A DNA stretch of 64,000 bases from Edolisoma coerulescens (Eukaryota > Chordata > Aves > Passeriformes > Campephagidae). The stretch lies in assembly GCA_013397115.1 (NCBI GenBank), contig VWZW01001281.1:250-64249 (forward strand), read 5' to 3'. Numbering within the stretch: the first letter of the stretch is position 1; each line of letters starts with the position of its first letter. A model generated the notes under the pieces. The model did not search any database, was not told the DNA's origin, and worked only from the letters and a program-made list of their open reading frames with translations. The translations under genes and the position numbers were made by a program. Shown in pieces: positions 25,129 through 38,909 of this stretch.

Positions 25129-28100
25129 ATCCCTGAAGTAAAATTAGTTTGGTGCTTGCTTTTGTGACCATTCATGTATTCCTCAGAGAAAGGGAGAGGC
25201 CAGCTATGCTGAGAGCTGAACCACTTCTGCTTGGTTAGTCTACTTAAGAATTATCCATGTTTGATTTTACCCAGTAACTCATGAATAAGTGTAAAGTTTG
25301 ACCTTTTCTAGTTCCCTGCTAACACTAAATGGGTTTCCAACCAGGTAGACAGCCCCTGTGAGACACAGCATGACTTTTTCTGGGGACAAGTTTCTATTTT
25401 GCACAATGTAAAGCCAAAAGCTGACTGCGTGCATGGAGTGTTTTCATTTTTATTCTAGCACTGTTTCGTTAGTATTTGTCAGAAAGCATGAAAACAGACA
25501 AAGAAAGACATTTGTTCCTGGGGCTCTGCTGCCTCCAGAATGAAGACCTAACTGTTTGTAGTCCTAATGAAAAGCCCTCTAGGAAAAAGGTGCATGAAAT
25601 TTAGGCACTTAATTATATATGCCTCTCATTAAATGGTAAAGACTCACTGAATGACTGTTCAAAAGGTTAGCGACTGACATTTTAAGTTAATGCTCAGATT
25701 CAGCGTGCCCCCTGATGTAGCAGCACAAAGAAACAACTACAGAAATAAGCTGCAACCCCCCTTTCCAAATGTCTAACTACCCTTGTAAGCATGTGGAAAA
25801 AAAAGGTCACTTCAGCTGTGGACACCTGCTTTTTCAGAGATCATTCAGCCCGGGCATGTTCCGGTGACATCAAATCACCTCTCCCTACTCCCATGCAGGG
25901 CAAACATACAGACTGCAGGCACACAATTTCCTGGGCATTACCACCTGAACTCTGTATTTTCTGTTTTTAGGAAATTTAGGAAACGAGAATATGAAATATC
26001 CCTTCAATTTTTCTTCTCAAAGGTCTTGAAGTTGGGTGTTAACTAGACTCTCCAGAAGACTGGAGGATGAGTAGAATGCAAATTTATCAAATAAAACTAC
26101 TTATCAAAACCAGGAATAGGAATATGTTTTAATATGAGCAGTTTGAATGGTAAGTTTTCACAGATCACACTAGTTCAACACTAAATTATATCTCACCTTG
26201 GGATTCCTTACGAGCCATTTTGCATACATTTTCAACACACAGGAAATATGTTATGTGCAGAAATTATTTCCATAATAATCTTTGCACAAAGAATACTGGG
26301 TTTGTAAGAGTGGTCATTCAGCATAAAATTATATGTGGACTTTCGTGATGGAATAAATGCATATATCAATTTCATAAGTGTGAGGCCAAAATACTACAGG
26401 TAAATTTGTGATCTGGTTCAGCCCAAGGGCTATTCTCACCACCTCTGTTCCCAGAAGTGCTGTAAGAAAATTCTAAAGGGAGAACAGGAGCAGGGCAAGC
26501 CGTGTGTAATATTGCTGCAACAGCTTTCAGCTACTTTCAGCTGAAATTTTTTACATGAAATTTCCATTCATTTTTTTAAAAATAGCTAAAGTATGTTTAT
26601 ATATGAAAACAAACACAAATTCTCAAAAATATGAACGCATTTATACTTCCTACCTGGGAAAAAAGTTAGCACCACTTAAACCATGTGTAACAATGGCTAT
26701 TCTCTCTTCTTTTTTCTTTTTCTTTCCTAGGAATAAAGGTTTGCATTACATTTTGAAAAGTATATATTACGCATCACTTTTCTGCACTGTGCTATCACTA
26801 CAATTTAGGAATTCATTTATTATTCTTTGATAAGTGACTTAATTTCAAGAAGCATGCAGTAAAGAGCTTAACCCCTCTTCACTTGAAAATCCTCAAAAGA
26901 ATTTGTAGTTCAAGAGAGAATTTAGAAGAAATGGACACTAGTGAAAGCAATGATGCTTTACTTGAAAAGACTGTGGTATAAAGAGGTAGTATAAAGCCAC
27001 CATGATGAAATGCACACATTTGTCAAAATTCCTTTGGATCCGTGCACAAACTGAAGTGTTATTCCTTATTAGTTTGTACAGTGGAAAAAACATTTATCTT
27101 ACCTGCAAGGGTCCTTTGAAGGTATTACCACCAAGATAAAGGCATATTCAGAGGAGTAGTTATATTTAGATTTTTCAAGAGCAATTGGCAAGGGATTTCA
27201 ATCAAAGAGGTACAATAGAATATGGAATAAAAGAGCTGTCCAAAGAACAAAAAGAAAAGCTTCATAGCAGGAAGCTTTCAGTTCAGCAGAGGTGGCTCCA
27301 ATGCCTGCACTCTTTCTAGCCTCTGGAGAGGCAGTTCTAGGAGCTAGAGACTGCCCTCAGACTGAAAAGCCAATAGTTTATATAGTGTAGATAAATGTGA
27401 GATGTTCTAAGGAAAGAATAGTCAGGATGGCAGTAACACAAGTGTATCAAATTAAATTTTAAAGTAAAGTTTCAGCATTTCTATGATAGCTGGTGCATGG
27501 TGACTCATGAAACCCTTATTTGCTTCAATGATGGACCATCAGTTAATTCCTATATCTACATGCTCTAAACTCTTAACTTTACTAAATCCTTTTTTCATAA
27601 TTCTTTTGGGAGAGCTAACAACTTGGCATAAATGAAGCAGGATTAAGTAAGAACTACAAACATCGGGCTAAATAGAACATAGAGATTATGCTACCAGGCA
27701 ATTAAATACCAAGATACAGAAGATATGCACAACAAAGCCAAAGATAACCAATGCTGGAATAAACAAGCTTCAGAACAAAAAAGAAGACTAGATGAAGAAA
27801 AAAGTAATCCAGTTGGTTAACTTGGTGAGAAGCAACATTCCCCCAAAAAATTTTAAGGAAATAATACTAAGAACAGAAGAGGTGTGCATTTGGCAAACTG
27901 AAGGATGAATCCTGAAATACAAAGAATTTGACTTGTAACTTAATTTATTGGTAATTTCTGATCAATGTATCAAGTATATAGGGAGATGTAATTTGTTCTA
28001 GAGAAGAAAGAAATATAAATAGAAACTTTGATACTGAGGAACTTGTTTGTAAATTCCTTGGGAAGAGCAGAAAAATGATCAAATATACAGACGAGCTGAA

Positions 28101-28448
28101 CGGATAAAAGACAAAAGTATTACCAGCCTTGCAAAGAACATCAAGAGAGGTGGAGTCAATGTGCTTTCCTGTAGCTGGAGTGATTTCAGTTTTTCGATTA
28201 ATAACAGATGGAAAAATAATCGACACAACTACTGACCATCCTTATGTGAGCATGCTTCTGGCTGGCAACTTTTGCAAGACTTGAGAAGTGTCCAAGCATC
28301 CGATTCTTCTATAAACTGTGGTCAGAAATCCTTAATAAACCAAAGAGGTATTGCCCAGAGTGCAGTGGTGAAACCCTAAAAAAAACTAACTTCCCTGAAA
28401 TGAAGTGACTTGAATGGAAAATCTGATGAACCAACAGGTAGATAGATA

Positions 28449-28823
28449 TGGGAAGAGATGGGATAGAGTTGAGCTGCAGGCTGTGAGACCTGCCTGCAGA
28501 AGTACATGGCAGCACAAAAGAGGACATGGTAACACAAAGACACTTGTCTCCACCTGACCTTGGGGGGAGGAAATGCCACAGGACAGACCCCTGCGGAGAG
28601 CAGCCTGCCAGAAGCTGACAGAGGGGTGAACAGCGCGTGATCACCCCATGCAAGGACATTCAGAAAGTGCATTGCTGATGTGGCAATGTGTGATAGGTTG
28701 CTTGTGAAAGTTACCATGTAAGGAAATACTGTGTCTTAAAGAAGTGTATAAAAGCAACTCGTTCCCTTTGAATAAACGATCCAGATTCCCCACGCGGCGA
28801 AGTCCGTGTTTCAATCACCAACA
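28449..28823 (+). mobile_element. Compact solo LTR with TATA box and poly(A) signal
   Basis: The stretch starts TGGGAAGAGATGGG and ends TCACCAACA. GATA lies immediately outside each end (28445-28448 and 28824-28827), consistent with a 4-bp target duplication, although the flanks are GATA-rich, which weakens this. A TATA box TATAAAAG is at 28747-28754 and AATAAA at 28771-28776, followed by a CpG-rich tail (CCCCACGCGGCGAAGTCCG), a typical LTR U3-R-U5 layout. At about 375 bp it is short, and it has no internal retroviral sequence beside it, so it is probably a recombined solo LTR. The CpG content of the tail suggests a younger copy than the LTR at 11 kb. Confidence 0.6.
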
Positions 28824-31800
28824 GATAGATGTCACTATGAAGATAAAAAACACATGAGCTATGAGACTAAGGACAGGCAAAAAAGGAATAATTAGAAAAA
28901 TCAGGATTACCAAAGATGCAGTTAACAGTGAAGCAGAGAGAAGGGTCCATGATGTAGAAGTCTGATCTTCTGAAGTAAAACATAAAGGAGTGAATGGAGC
29001 TGGGAAAGAAAATGGGTGTGAGAAGATATCAAACCATGCAGAACACCTGCAAGATGTGAGGAATGGCAGAATGGTGCACTCTTTAATTCCCATTTTACCA
29101 AAGAGCTGGAAAGAAAGCAAACATTTAAGAAATGGTGTGCAAAATCCATCTTCTTCAACTACCACACATGTTCAAAGAGATAAAGCACAAAGGAGTGCCA
29201 GCAATGGAATAGGGCTCTTGAAAAGAGAGCGATTACCACTCTGGAAGCCCCTGGGTGGAGAAGTCCCACTTCCTGAAGGAAGCTCCAATAGCTGTCCCTC
29301 TGTCACAGAGCAGGCTGCGGTGCTGAGACCCAGGCTCTGGAGGTGCAGCCCTGTTCAGCTGGCGAGCAGGTGGTGCCATGGCACAAACACTGCAGCTCCA
29401 GCCGCTGCACGGGGCAGAAGGGTTTCTGTGACACTGCACAGCTGTGAGCAGACAGTGCAATGGACACAGGAGAACTGATTTAATATGGGTTAGCAAAATC
29501 AGCTTAATATACATTTGTAAGGCTATAAAGACAAATAAAATATGAAATAATTTCCTGTCCTTTTATCGCTACCTAGCAAAGGGTAGAAATTACCTGAGGT
29601 TCTGTGTCTTCATCTCTGATTATTAATAACAACTTTGTCAAGCCTCTTCTTGGAAAATAATGGAATAGTTTGAAAAAGAGCATAAAGTGGCAGAAAGATG
29701 GAATGAGGTAGTCTAAAAATGAACATGCCAAGTAATTTTTAGAACTATGCAACCACTGCATATCTAGTCGATAAGGAAAATTTCAACTGTTAAGATAGCA
29801 ATTAGACATTAAATATATTTAAGGAAAGTCTTATGATCTCTTTTTCCCTCAAGAAAAAGCAGATTCAGAAATCAGGATTAAAAGAATGGTATTATGCATC
29901 ACAAAATGATAATTTGACCAAACAGTAATTTTCTGTTCCCTAAATATGGCAGGAACAAGCAGATGTCCTTGTTCACACTATTAGAAGTTTGTTGCTGAGA
30001 ACAAGAACTTTGTCATCTGAAGAAGCACTAAACTATACAGTTTTGTGATACAAATTCCTGTGAACAGCAGATGTTTATTTACCCCTTGCCCCTTGATCTA
30101 ATGCAACAATTCTTAATGCAAGATTTCTCCTTGGAAACCAAATGCTGGGCTTAGGCTTAAGATCCTGAAAGACACACCTGCATTTGAACTCCTTTTGACC
30201 ACTCCTGCCATGGACCAAGGAAGACAATTCCTTAACAGTACTTAGGAAACAACTTGGCTGTAAACTACTAATATATCCTATTCCTTAAAACCTGAATTCC
30301 CTAAACTTATTACTACTTTAAAGAAAATGCTGATTTCTGTATTTCAGGTTTAGGAAGAAGAAAATCTACGTCTTTCAAACTGGTCAACATCTGTTTCATT
30401 CCCAGAAAACCTGGTGTTTGGCAATAATTTCAGATATTATTAGCATCTGCATTGCATTTGGATAAGAGGTTACAGCAGCTGATTGCACATTCCTAATGCC
30501 TATATGAAAACCCCTGAGTTAAGACAATCTTCAAAAAACATTCATACATTAAATGTAGTATCATTGTTTTAATGCTTGTATATTTTTTGTGGACAACAGA
30601 TGGATTTAGACATTTTTTGTAATTTTTAAATTTTTTTGATTTTTAATAAAAAGTGTGTTCAAACAAATAATCTTTAACTCGGCAATGGTAACCCCATAGC
30701 TGCCATGGTACAAGTACCATGTGGCCCACAATCCCTTTAACCATGCTGCTTTTTTATCTTTTCTTCCCAGGAGATAGGGAGGGAAGGGAGCCCAGAAAAC
30801 AAACAAAAAAATTCTGGTGCTCAGTTCTCAAATCCGGACCGAGTTCAGCAGAACTTTTCAAAGACAAACCACAGATGAGTCGAAAGCTGGATAATCTTCA
30901 AGTAACAGCTCACCTGGAAATGCAGATTTTCCAGTTGCTTTTGATGTATCTCAATTGACTTTCTTAAGATGATTCTTTTTGTCATTTGACAAATGTAGTA
31001 GTTTCTTCAAAGTTCTCAGAGGAATAGAGGGTAAGCACCCTGGTCTATCACACCTACAGGATAGAGCCAATCAATACATGAGAAAGAAGCAGCAAGAGAA
31101 GAATATTATGTGCTATCATTATCTCACATTACCTGGCAAGAAGTCATCTTTAATGATTCAAAGCACAGCACTGTTCTCACACAGTGTTGTTCTCCAGAGT
31201 AACTGGAAGAAAGGCTTTGTTTCATACAATAGATCCTTCTCTGAATGCACTCCGCATCGTTCCTGTTAACATCAAATGATAAAACAGGCATTTTTAATTT
31301 TAGCTGTCAGCTCTAGGAAGCATACACTTCTCAAAGACAGGCACTGTATGCACAGTTCCACTGCTTGCTAGATCTGCAAGAAAGGCTAGTTGTTAATTGC
31401 ACTGAAGGCAGGTAAATGTCACTTTTTTGTAAAGATGGTGCTAAAATTATACAGCCAGAATAGAGCACCCATGCAAAGAGACTGCCTGAGCATCACAGGG
31501 ACAACAGCTTTTCCTTGTCACTTAGTTTCTTTCAGTAGAGCAACCAGAAGCAAGGTTTCATTTGAAATTTTGTTTGCAAAGTTAATTTTCAGACTAGAAC
31601 TACACCATGCATGGAGGTCTCCATCCTGACTTTGTACCCTCTGCCCAAAGAAAAGGGTCCCCAGTTCTCCTCATGGACAAAAAACTGGGATGTATGTCTC
31701 CTCCACTTCCCATACAGAACAGTTTTTGGTAATATCCCACAAAGCCGCCTGGTTTTGATTCACATATCCATTTACCCTCAGCAGAATGAGGCCCTGGGAA

Positions 31801-34267
31801 CTGAAATTATGAACATGGGAGAAAGAGCTGGATGACTCAAATGTTTAAGTTCACTGTTAGGTTGGGTCCAACAGGAGCCATGAATATTTGGTGTATGTTT
31901 GCAGAGATGGAACAAAACCACACCCTATTATTAGGTCATAAGAGTGAACTCATCTGAGGGAATTTGCCATCAGCTGTGGCTTGTCAAAAGATGCTGTGTA
32001 TTTTATTCTCTATAGCTACATATAGACATGTATAACAATAGATTTATGCAATGACAGAGCAAATCATAAACACAAAAGGTCATTCAACATTTGTTCTCTA
32101 CATGTACTTTTACTGGGTGTGATTTATTACTGTAGCAACACTGAAGGTAATTAATGGAGGAACAACTATATCAAAAGGACTCAAGTGATGAATTAAAAGA
32201 TTAGTTTCCTCCAAAGCCCTGGGGATTTTTGCACAAGTCCTTAGACCCTCTACCATGTACACTAGAGGAGTATGTTTGAACTCTCCATGTAAGACATTAA
32301 TCTGGGGGCAACCAGAGAGAGCAAACCAAAGCAGTTACCAAATTGTTGTAAGTGTGGGACTTAATGACTAACACTGTGCCCCATTTTTTCATTTCTTCTG
32401 AATAATATGCTTAACTGCATCCTTCATGATCAATCATTTTTTGGACCTTGTATTAATGTAACATATCAATATGAATGTAAGCAAACAGCTGTTGGTAAAA
32501 ACAAAAGCAAACCTCCAGAGTAGCCCATCAGAGAGGAGCCTGCTTTTCATATTCCCTGACCTACTGCCACATCCCAGAATGGGTAGCACTCAGAGTAGAT
32601 GAAGCACCATGGCTTGAAGTGGGAGAGATGATGGCCCATCCAGGAGTAGGAATGACTGAAACCTGCTGTCAGCCTTCTCATTAAAAAGTCAGGAACTGGG
32701 ACCATAAATCCTTCAAGGAGAGAAAATATGGTGCCATAGAAATAACATGACATAAAAAAACTAGCTGAAGTAGTTCCAAAATGTTTCCAAGGGTGATGTC
32801 CCTAACAGGAATCACATTACTGAAGAAGACAACATATATAATTCCATAGCTGGTGCAGTGTAGCCCTGGTGCCCAGTACATACTGTATTGCCACACTAGC
32901 TGCAGTACTGAGTTTGTAAGGCCTCAGGACAGCAGCTTTTCAAGTTACTTTGTCTCAACTTCTCTTGAGCTGCCTGCAATTTCCCAACTTAGCTATAATA
33001 GAATTTTTTTCTAATGACCATATGGTTATGCTGAATTTGCTTTATTTTTGCTTATCTTTGTATGGTACAATAGTTTTGTCCTGATATTGTCTGTAAAAGA
33101 CATGGCATGGTAGCAAAGACCATGGAACGCGGGGACGTAGGAGATGGCCTGGAGAAGTGCGAGCATGGGATGGTAAGAGATGGGTCAGTCTCACACAGGA
33201 GCCCCAGCACTATACACAGCTCACCAATGCTCAGCTGGAGAAATGCAGACTGAGAGATGAGCAAAACCTCATGCAGAGGGACAAAGAGAATGGAGAACAA
33301 ACATGCAGCTTGTGTGGAGTAGACCATGGATAGGAAATTCAGCTGCACCATGAACTACTCAGTAAAGACCAAGCAAGGCGCACGACACATTAGCAAGCAC
33401 AGAAATATTACCTCAAGAGGCTCCCAAGATGAGAAGGGAGAAATGAAAAATATCGTATTCTTCATGGCTAAAGATTTGAGGTGCATGATCCCCTCTTATT
33501 TCTGAAAGCGTCAATGCCCAAGGGGCACTGGAAGGCTGAGCATAATATCAGGAGAAGTAGCAGACACTAGGAAGCAGGAATGTGACAGCTCTATAGTATT
33601 CTATTTTTTCTTTTGAAGTAATTATTTTTTTCCATGATTACTTCTGTGGGATAATAAACATTATTTAATTAGACAGTTAATTTTCCAATTGGACTTAAAA
33701 TAAATTCTTGGCATTACACATAACATGCTTCTTCTTTTGCCCTTAATAAAAAAGTGAGGGTAATGATATATAGGTATGATTTTGCTTACAGAAGCCATTC
33801 CGTGCCAGGATTTTGCATAATTAGTATCTGTTATTCAAAATAATAATAGCTTCCTTCCTTCATCCATCCAAACTTAAAAACAAAACTACTCAACCGTGTG
33901 ATTTGTTTTTCCTGGTAGAATTTTTGTAAGTTTACTGATATCTAGCAGTAGTTTAAATGCTTATGCTCTTCTGGTTCCTACTTGGTCAAAGCTGAGTTAG
34001 TTTGTTGTTGTAGGCAGTCTGTTCGTGTGACTTAAGCAGTAATATAGGAAGCAGAATATTTTCTAAATGTTGCTTCCCATGTGACAGAAGTCAATATTTT
34101 TCTAATTATCAGTCCAACATCTTAAACATACTTGAGAAATGACTAACCAGTAAATCTGCTGTCAGAATGTCATATTGCAATTCACATTGCTGGCTTTCAT
34201 TTCCACTCTACTGAATTCCAACACTCTTCAGTGTCATAGAATTCACAGAAATGCACAAAGAACTGTG
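28824..34267. other. Noncoding stretch, no gene recognised
   Basis: A GC-richer patch at about 29230-29470 creates a long open frame on the plus strand (ending 29478) that I could not match to any family and that has no clear splice or promoter context. Elsewhere the sequence is AT-rich. Overlapping frames around 32550-32900 and 33050-33350 on the minus strand are hydrophobic but do not resemble a known receptor. Confidence 0.45.
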
Positions 34268-34371
34268 CTACTCTTGTGGAAGCAGCAGCTTGACAGCTTC
34301 AGCTCTGGCTAACTTCCTGTTCCACTGGTTTTCCTCCAGAAGGTGATCAATTACATTTGAATTCAAGTGCC
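34268..34371 (-). CDS. Candidate terminal coding exon, unrecognised
   Basis: On the minus strand a strong acceptor (CTGATTTTCCCAG) ends at 34372 and is followed by 34 open codons to a TAG at 34270-34268. The residues near the end, QWNRKLARAEAVKLLLPQ, are protein-like and loosely recall the first helix region of SH2 domains, but the domain would stop at once. The acceptor is phase 1 (one base from a preceding exon). No upstream exon is established. A 34-codon open frame is easily found by chance, so this is a lead only. Confidence 0.13.
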
Positions 34372-35841
34372 CTGGGAAAATCAGACAGATATTAAATTTT
34401 AGGACTTGTAATTTATTATTCAAGTCATCATGTCTTTCTGAATCTGAAAATGAGTACCTTGCATGCTGCTTTGAGGTTGAGCAATGTGAGGTTCTGACGA
34501 TCTGAGGCAAATTTTGGTGAGACCTGTTCATTTAATGTTTATCAATAGTTTTTCTGTGTCACAGTGGAGACTTTTCTGCCACTGATCCAGGCTGAGCATT
34601 AAGTGCAAGTACAAGTCAAATAGTCTGTTCTTCTGTAACAATTTTTCAATCTTCAGTGTATGAAAACAAATGTATCTAATGGATGGAGAAGAAAATTTTT
34701 TATTTTTGATTCTACACTGAAGGAGAGGACCATGTATGAGATAGAGACATTTAAAATTTCATACACCATCTGTGTCTTTTTCCTTTTTAACTGTAAAGGC
34801 AATTTAAATGTCACATTCTTCACTCTTACTGTTATTACAGTAGTCTCCTTCATGAAAACAGACAACTTAATCAAGAAAATACTGTTATTTCAGAGACATT
34901 GAGAGGAAAGAATACCCACTCTGTTACAGGAAGTTTTCCTTGAAGACACCTCTTATTAAATTTTTGACTTGGAACATGTGTCTCCTTAGTTCTTCAGAAT
35001 GGCTTGGGCTGCACTTGTTTAACTGTGTTATGATAAAGTGAGATATAGGAATAGTTTCCTATTATAAAATCAGAAAGTCAAGCTGACCATCTGTAAAATA
35101 AACATTTCCATGGGATGGCTGGAAGCTGTGAGAAAAAAAGGTTGAAAATTAAACCTGAACTAAACAGGCAAGACCTCTGTTCACAGTGTGTTGCTCATAT
35201 GAGGAGTCCAGCCTTGCATGCCCCTGGTGGGCAAGGAAGGAAGAGTGAGACAACTTTAATGGGAGCACACTTCGTAAGATAATACTTGTAAGAAGAGTTT
35301 GGAGGGTTAATTTAGAATGATGATTAATGTTAGATTTAGATTGTTAGTCTTAGATTAAAATTTTTGCTTCTATTCTTTTCTTGAAGTAATGAGTCATGGT
35401 ACACTAAAATGCTGTGAACTGCTGTGGTCTCTTGTGTGTCTTCAGAAGAGACCAAACAAAAAGTGACAAAAATGAAATCAGCAAATCACCTTTACAAAAT
35501 GTTGACAGAATTTTTAGGCAGAAATAAAAAAATGAAGAAAGAGAGCATTAAGAAATAGAACATAGCCTATGCTGAAAGAAGCAAATGAGAGAGAAACGAG
35601 CTGCTGAAAAGAGCAGAAGCAAGGTGTTTTATTTTATACATTTTTAGGGGTACTACCTTGCTAAATTCTATCTCTGTTTCACTTTATATAGTTCCAATTA
35701 CATTGGCTCATCACAATGGGCTACAATGGGGACTTCTGCTGCCTGGCCTCATTAATATCGAGTTGTCTCTGAGGCTTTCACAGACCATTTGTCACTTATA
35801 AACTAAACATGTTCCAGAATGAAGCTACCCCCTTTGGGTTT

Positions 35842-35868
35842 AAAAAAACAAACAAACAAAGCAAAACC
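35842..35868. repeat. A-rich (AAAC)n simple repeat
   Basis: A7 followed by three CAAA/AAAC units and further A-rich sequence. Confidence 0.8.
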
Positions 35869-38800
35869 CAAAAACCAGCCAGTTATCCTGTGCCTGAGCA
35901 ACATGTTTGAGTAGTTTTCAGCATTTATGGTTGAAGAATGTACATATGGGAAGCAAATTTTATGCATATCAAGAAGCACACCCGGACAGGAGGCTAACTG
36001 AAGCAAGTAGCTGCCAGGACACAGGCCTGAGTGACATTGTGCTGCCATTCAAGGGCTTTCTTCCAGAGGCTACAAAAGCATCAGGGTTGTCTTTTTTTCA
36101 ATTAACTACCTCCCTGACATAAGGGTTGCAGCAAGATTGATGATCTCATTTCTGCTAAGTCCTCTGAAAATCCTTAAATGCACAGGAAGCATCTCTTCAT
36201 CATTAAACTCCACTAGGTAAATTGCAAACTCCTGCATACCTATAATTTGAAGACATGATTTAAGTGCCTAGTGTGAAATAGAAATGGAGGTGTATGGGTA
36301 GCAGAGCACTCTCCAGAGATGTGTTGTTATTTCTTTTCAAAATGAAAGCCATTCCCACCTGCTCAAACCCCAAGGCACAAATGTAAGCAAAAGAAGATAC
36401 TTTAGCATCAATTTGTAAAATATGTTCCCTAAAAAATCTCCAGTGCCATGGGAGCTTTCAAACTACATTTTAACTAAATCATTTTTCTTGAAGCTAAATA
36501 TATTCCATGTTCCTATGATGAGAAACAGTGGCAGACCAGGTAAGGTTTCTGAATATAGATGCATTAAAGTTCCAGAAAACTTTACTGAGGCATTCAAAAT
36601 AAAAGTTTGAGGAGGTCTCATCAATTTAATAGGCATGTCTGCATCAAAGCAATTAATAATAACTACTCCTAAATTATATAAACACTTTATATATTTAATT
36701 TTAGGGCTTAAATTCTACATACTTGAACTCCAAAAAATTTATAAACCTACCCACTGGCATTTAGGTTTGGAAAATTAATTGCTGAGAATCTCAAGATCCC
36801 AGGAAACAAGGGAAGATTTACTGTCAAAAAATACAGATCTAAGTGAACTTCCAGAAAATATTTCTCATCCTCTCATTGTGCCCAAGAGAGTGTGTCTCAG
36901 AAGAATGAAGAGACAATTTTGTTTTGGTGAAGATGCGGAGCACATGCTACAAGAAGTGTTGATATGGCACACACGGTATAATTTGTTTTCTTACTCTAGG
37001 TTTGAAGCTCATTGAGAACTGCTGAAAATTCTGCCCTGGTCCCAGGTGACAGGACTTGACTGCCCAGTTATCTGCATGTCCAGACAGTTGTCAGTTTATG
37101 TTCTGCACAAAACATCCGCAATTGCTTGGCAGCATAATGGGGTGAAGACAGGCAGGAAAAGTTAATGACAGCACACCCTGTATGAGCGTTTCCCCTGCAA
37201 CTACCACCCTTGCTCCTTGTGACAGCAGAACTGGTAGTTCATTGCCCCAGTCCAGCCCCTCTCCTCTTAAAACATCCTTGGGTGCTGCACATCTGACCAG
37301 GTTAGCTATGGGCCTCAGTGCATCTTTTGAAGTAGGGAATTTTGCTTAATTTTATGCTTTACCAAAGCCAAATTGCTTTTGAGGTGATCCATATGACTCA
37401 GCAACTCTCACTAGTTTTCTAAACCCCATAAGCAACAAGCAAACAAGCCATAATGCTGCACGCAGAGGTATTGGCAGCCTAAAAAGATGAGCAGCACCTT
37501 CTTCTCCACTCCACATTACTGTCCCTGATACCCCCGTGTGTGCTCGGCGCAGGTGTCCGGGCTCTCAGGCACAGGTCAGAGCCATGGGGAAGGCACCAGA
37601 AGTGGGTTCTGATGCACTGGGATGAAGCAGTACCCCACTTCAGCTTTTATGATTTATACACTGGAGTACTGGAAGCATTTTATTCCTCCCCCACTTTTTT
37701 CCCCAGCTCCTGTTGAGGCCACAACAATGACAATTGCCATTTTTTTTTATTTCTCCAGAGTCAAACTAACAGATGAAAGTAGACAAGAGGACAAAGGCAG
37801 TCAGACAGAGAAACAGACTGGGGCTGTGCTTAGTGGGTGGAAGCAGAAATATGGAGACTTAAGCCTATCAATATATTTTCAGAGACTTGTGTAAAATAGC
37901 AATTGAGAGCTTTTATAGCTACACAAATCTGTCAAACAACCACTTCAGTGATATTTCAGGAGGGAACTGGGCAAAAAGCTTTTTACAGAGGTTTTGGGGA
38001 GTTCTGTCACACCTGATCTATTAGATACTGCTTTTAAGTATCTAAACAGCATCTCTATGCCCAAGGTAGAAGAGGGAGGGCTATAAGGGAAACCTAAGCT
38101 AAAATAGAAAAGACAGCAACTCTTCTGAGGCAGCCAAAAGCTCCTCCCCAAAAGAACACTTTTGATGGTAGTGAAGGATGAGGAAACTAGACTTGGCAAG
38201 AAACAGAGCCGGGTGATGCAAGAGGCTCAAACTATGAAAAAAATATGTGAAATATATTCCTTTTTAAAAGTGACAAATTCATGCTTATATTGAAAAAAAA
38301 TTCACAACCTTAAAAACAGAACCTCATTATTCCAGTCACCAGCATAGAGCTGAGGACTTAAGACCCTAAACAAAACACAGTAGCATGTTTTATTTATAAG
38401 AAAGCCATACTAAGATTCTTCATTACTTTCACTCCTGAGTTGTTATGAGAAAGCTCAGGTTTTATTCATACTGCATAAATTTGTAATACACACTGGAATT
38501 AAGAAATTCTACAAAAACCAGATTACAGTCTTTAAAACATTGCTTTTACTTGGACACACCAAGGGTTTCAGCTAATTTGCATTCATATATAGGCAGATTT
38601 TATTTAAAATTTACATCTTTCTCTATTTGCCTTTCTTTTTTTCTTTCCTTGCTATTGGAACAGAAATGGCTTGATTTCACTGATACCAAAGCATCATATG
38701 GGCAGGGAGGGGGTTCTTTCTCTCATCCTTGTCTTCACCTTTCTCTTCTTTTGATTGAGGATACAAATGGGCTGCCTTTTAGGGTGACTCAGCTTCAACA

Positions 38801-38891
38801 TCACCCGGCAGCCAGTTGCCCATTTAGGTTTGCATTTGCTTATCTCAGTCCTTCTGCTTCTTAAATTAAACACTGCTTAGATTAAAAATAA

Positions 38892-38909
38892 ACTGTCTGA
38901 CCAGACAGT
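38892..38909. repeat. Inverted repeat, 8-bp arms around AC
   Basis: Arms ACTGTCTG and CAGACAGT are perfect reverse complements separated by AC. Each arm contains a GTCTG/CAGAC pentamer of the kind bound by SMAD proteins, but that motif is common. Confidence 0.85.

Larger units (their letters stand above)
18253..28448. other. Noncoding stretch, no gene recognised
   Basis: Mostly AT-rich unique-looking DNA. It holds an A/C-rich low-complexity tract (19170-19300), an A15 run, a T-rich tract (21273-21323), a GC-richer patch at about 24540-24780 and a perfect palindrome (25107-25128). Splice-site-like pairs occur on the minus strand near 19570 and 27110, but the enclosed reading frames are too short or interrupted to support exons. 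Confidence 0.5.

Noticed and set aside
27105..27220. Minus-strand exon-like segment with CAG|GTAAGA donor and a frame reading ILVVIPSKDPC
   Set aside because: The good acceptor (TTTGGACAG) puts the exon in a frame that stops just before the donor, and the frame that suits the donor has no acceptor after its stop codon.
28990..29478. 162-codon plus-strand open frame
   Set aside because: It crosses from AT-rich to GC-rich DNA, has no recognisable domain, promoter or splice context, and a low-complexity run of Ala, Ser and Arg at its end.
32547..33351. Hydrophobic minus-strand frames that could suggest a membrane receptor
   Set aside because: The frames are broken, overlap in different phases and contain none of the conserved motifs of olfactory or other G-protein-coupled receptors.
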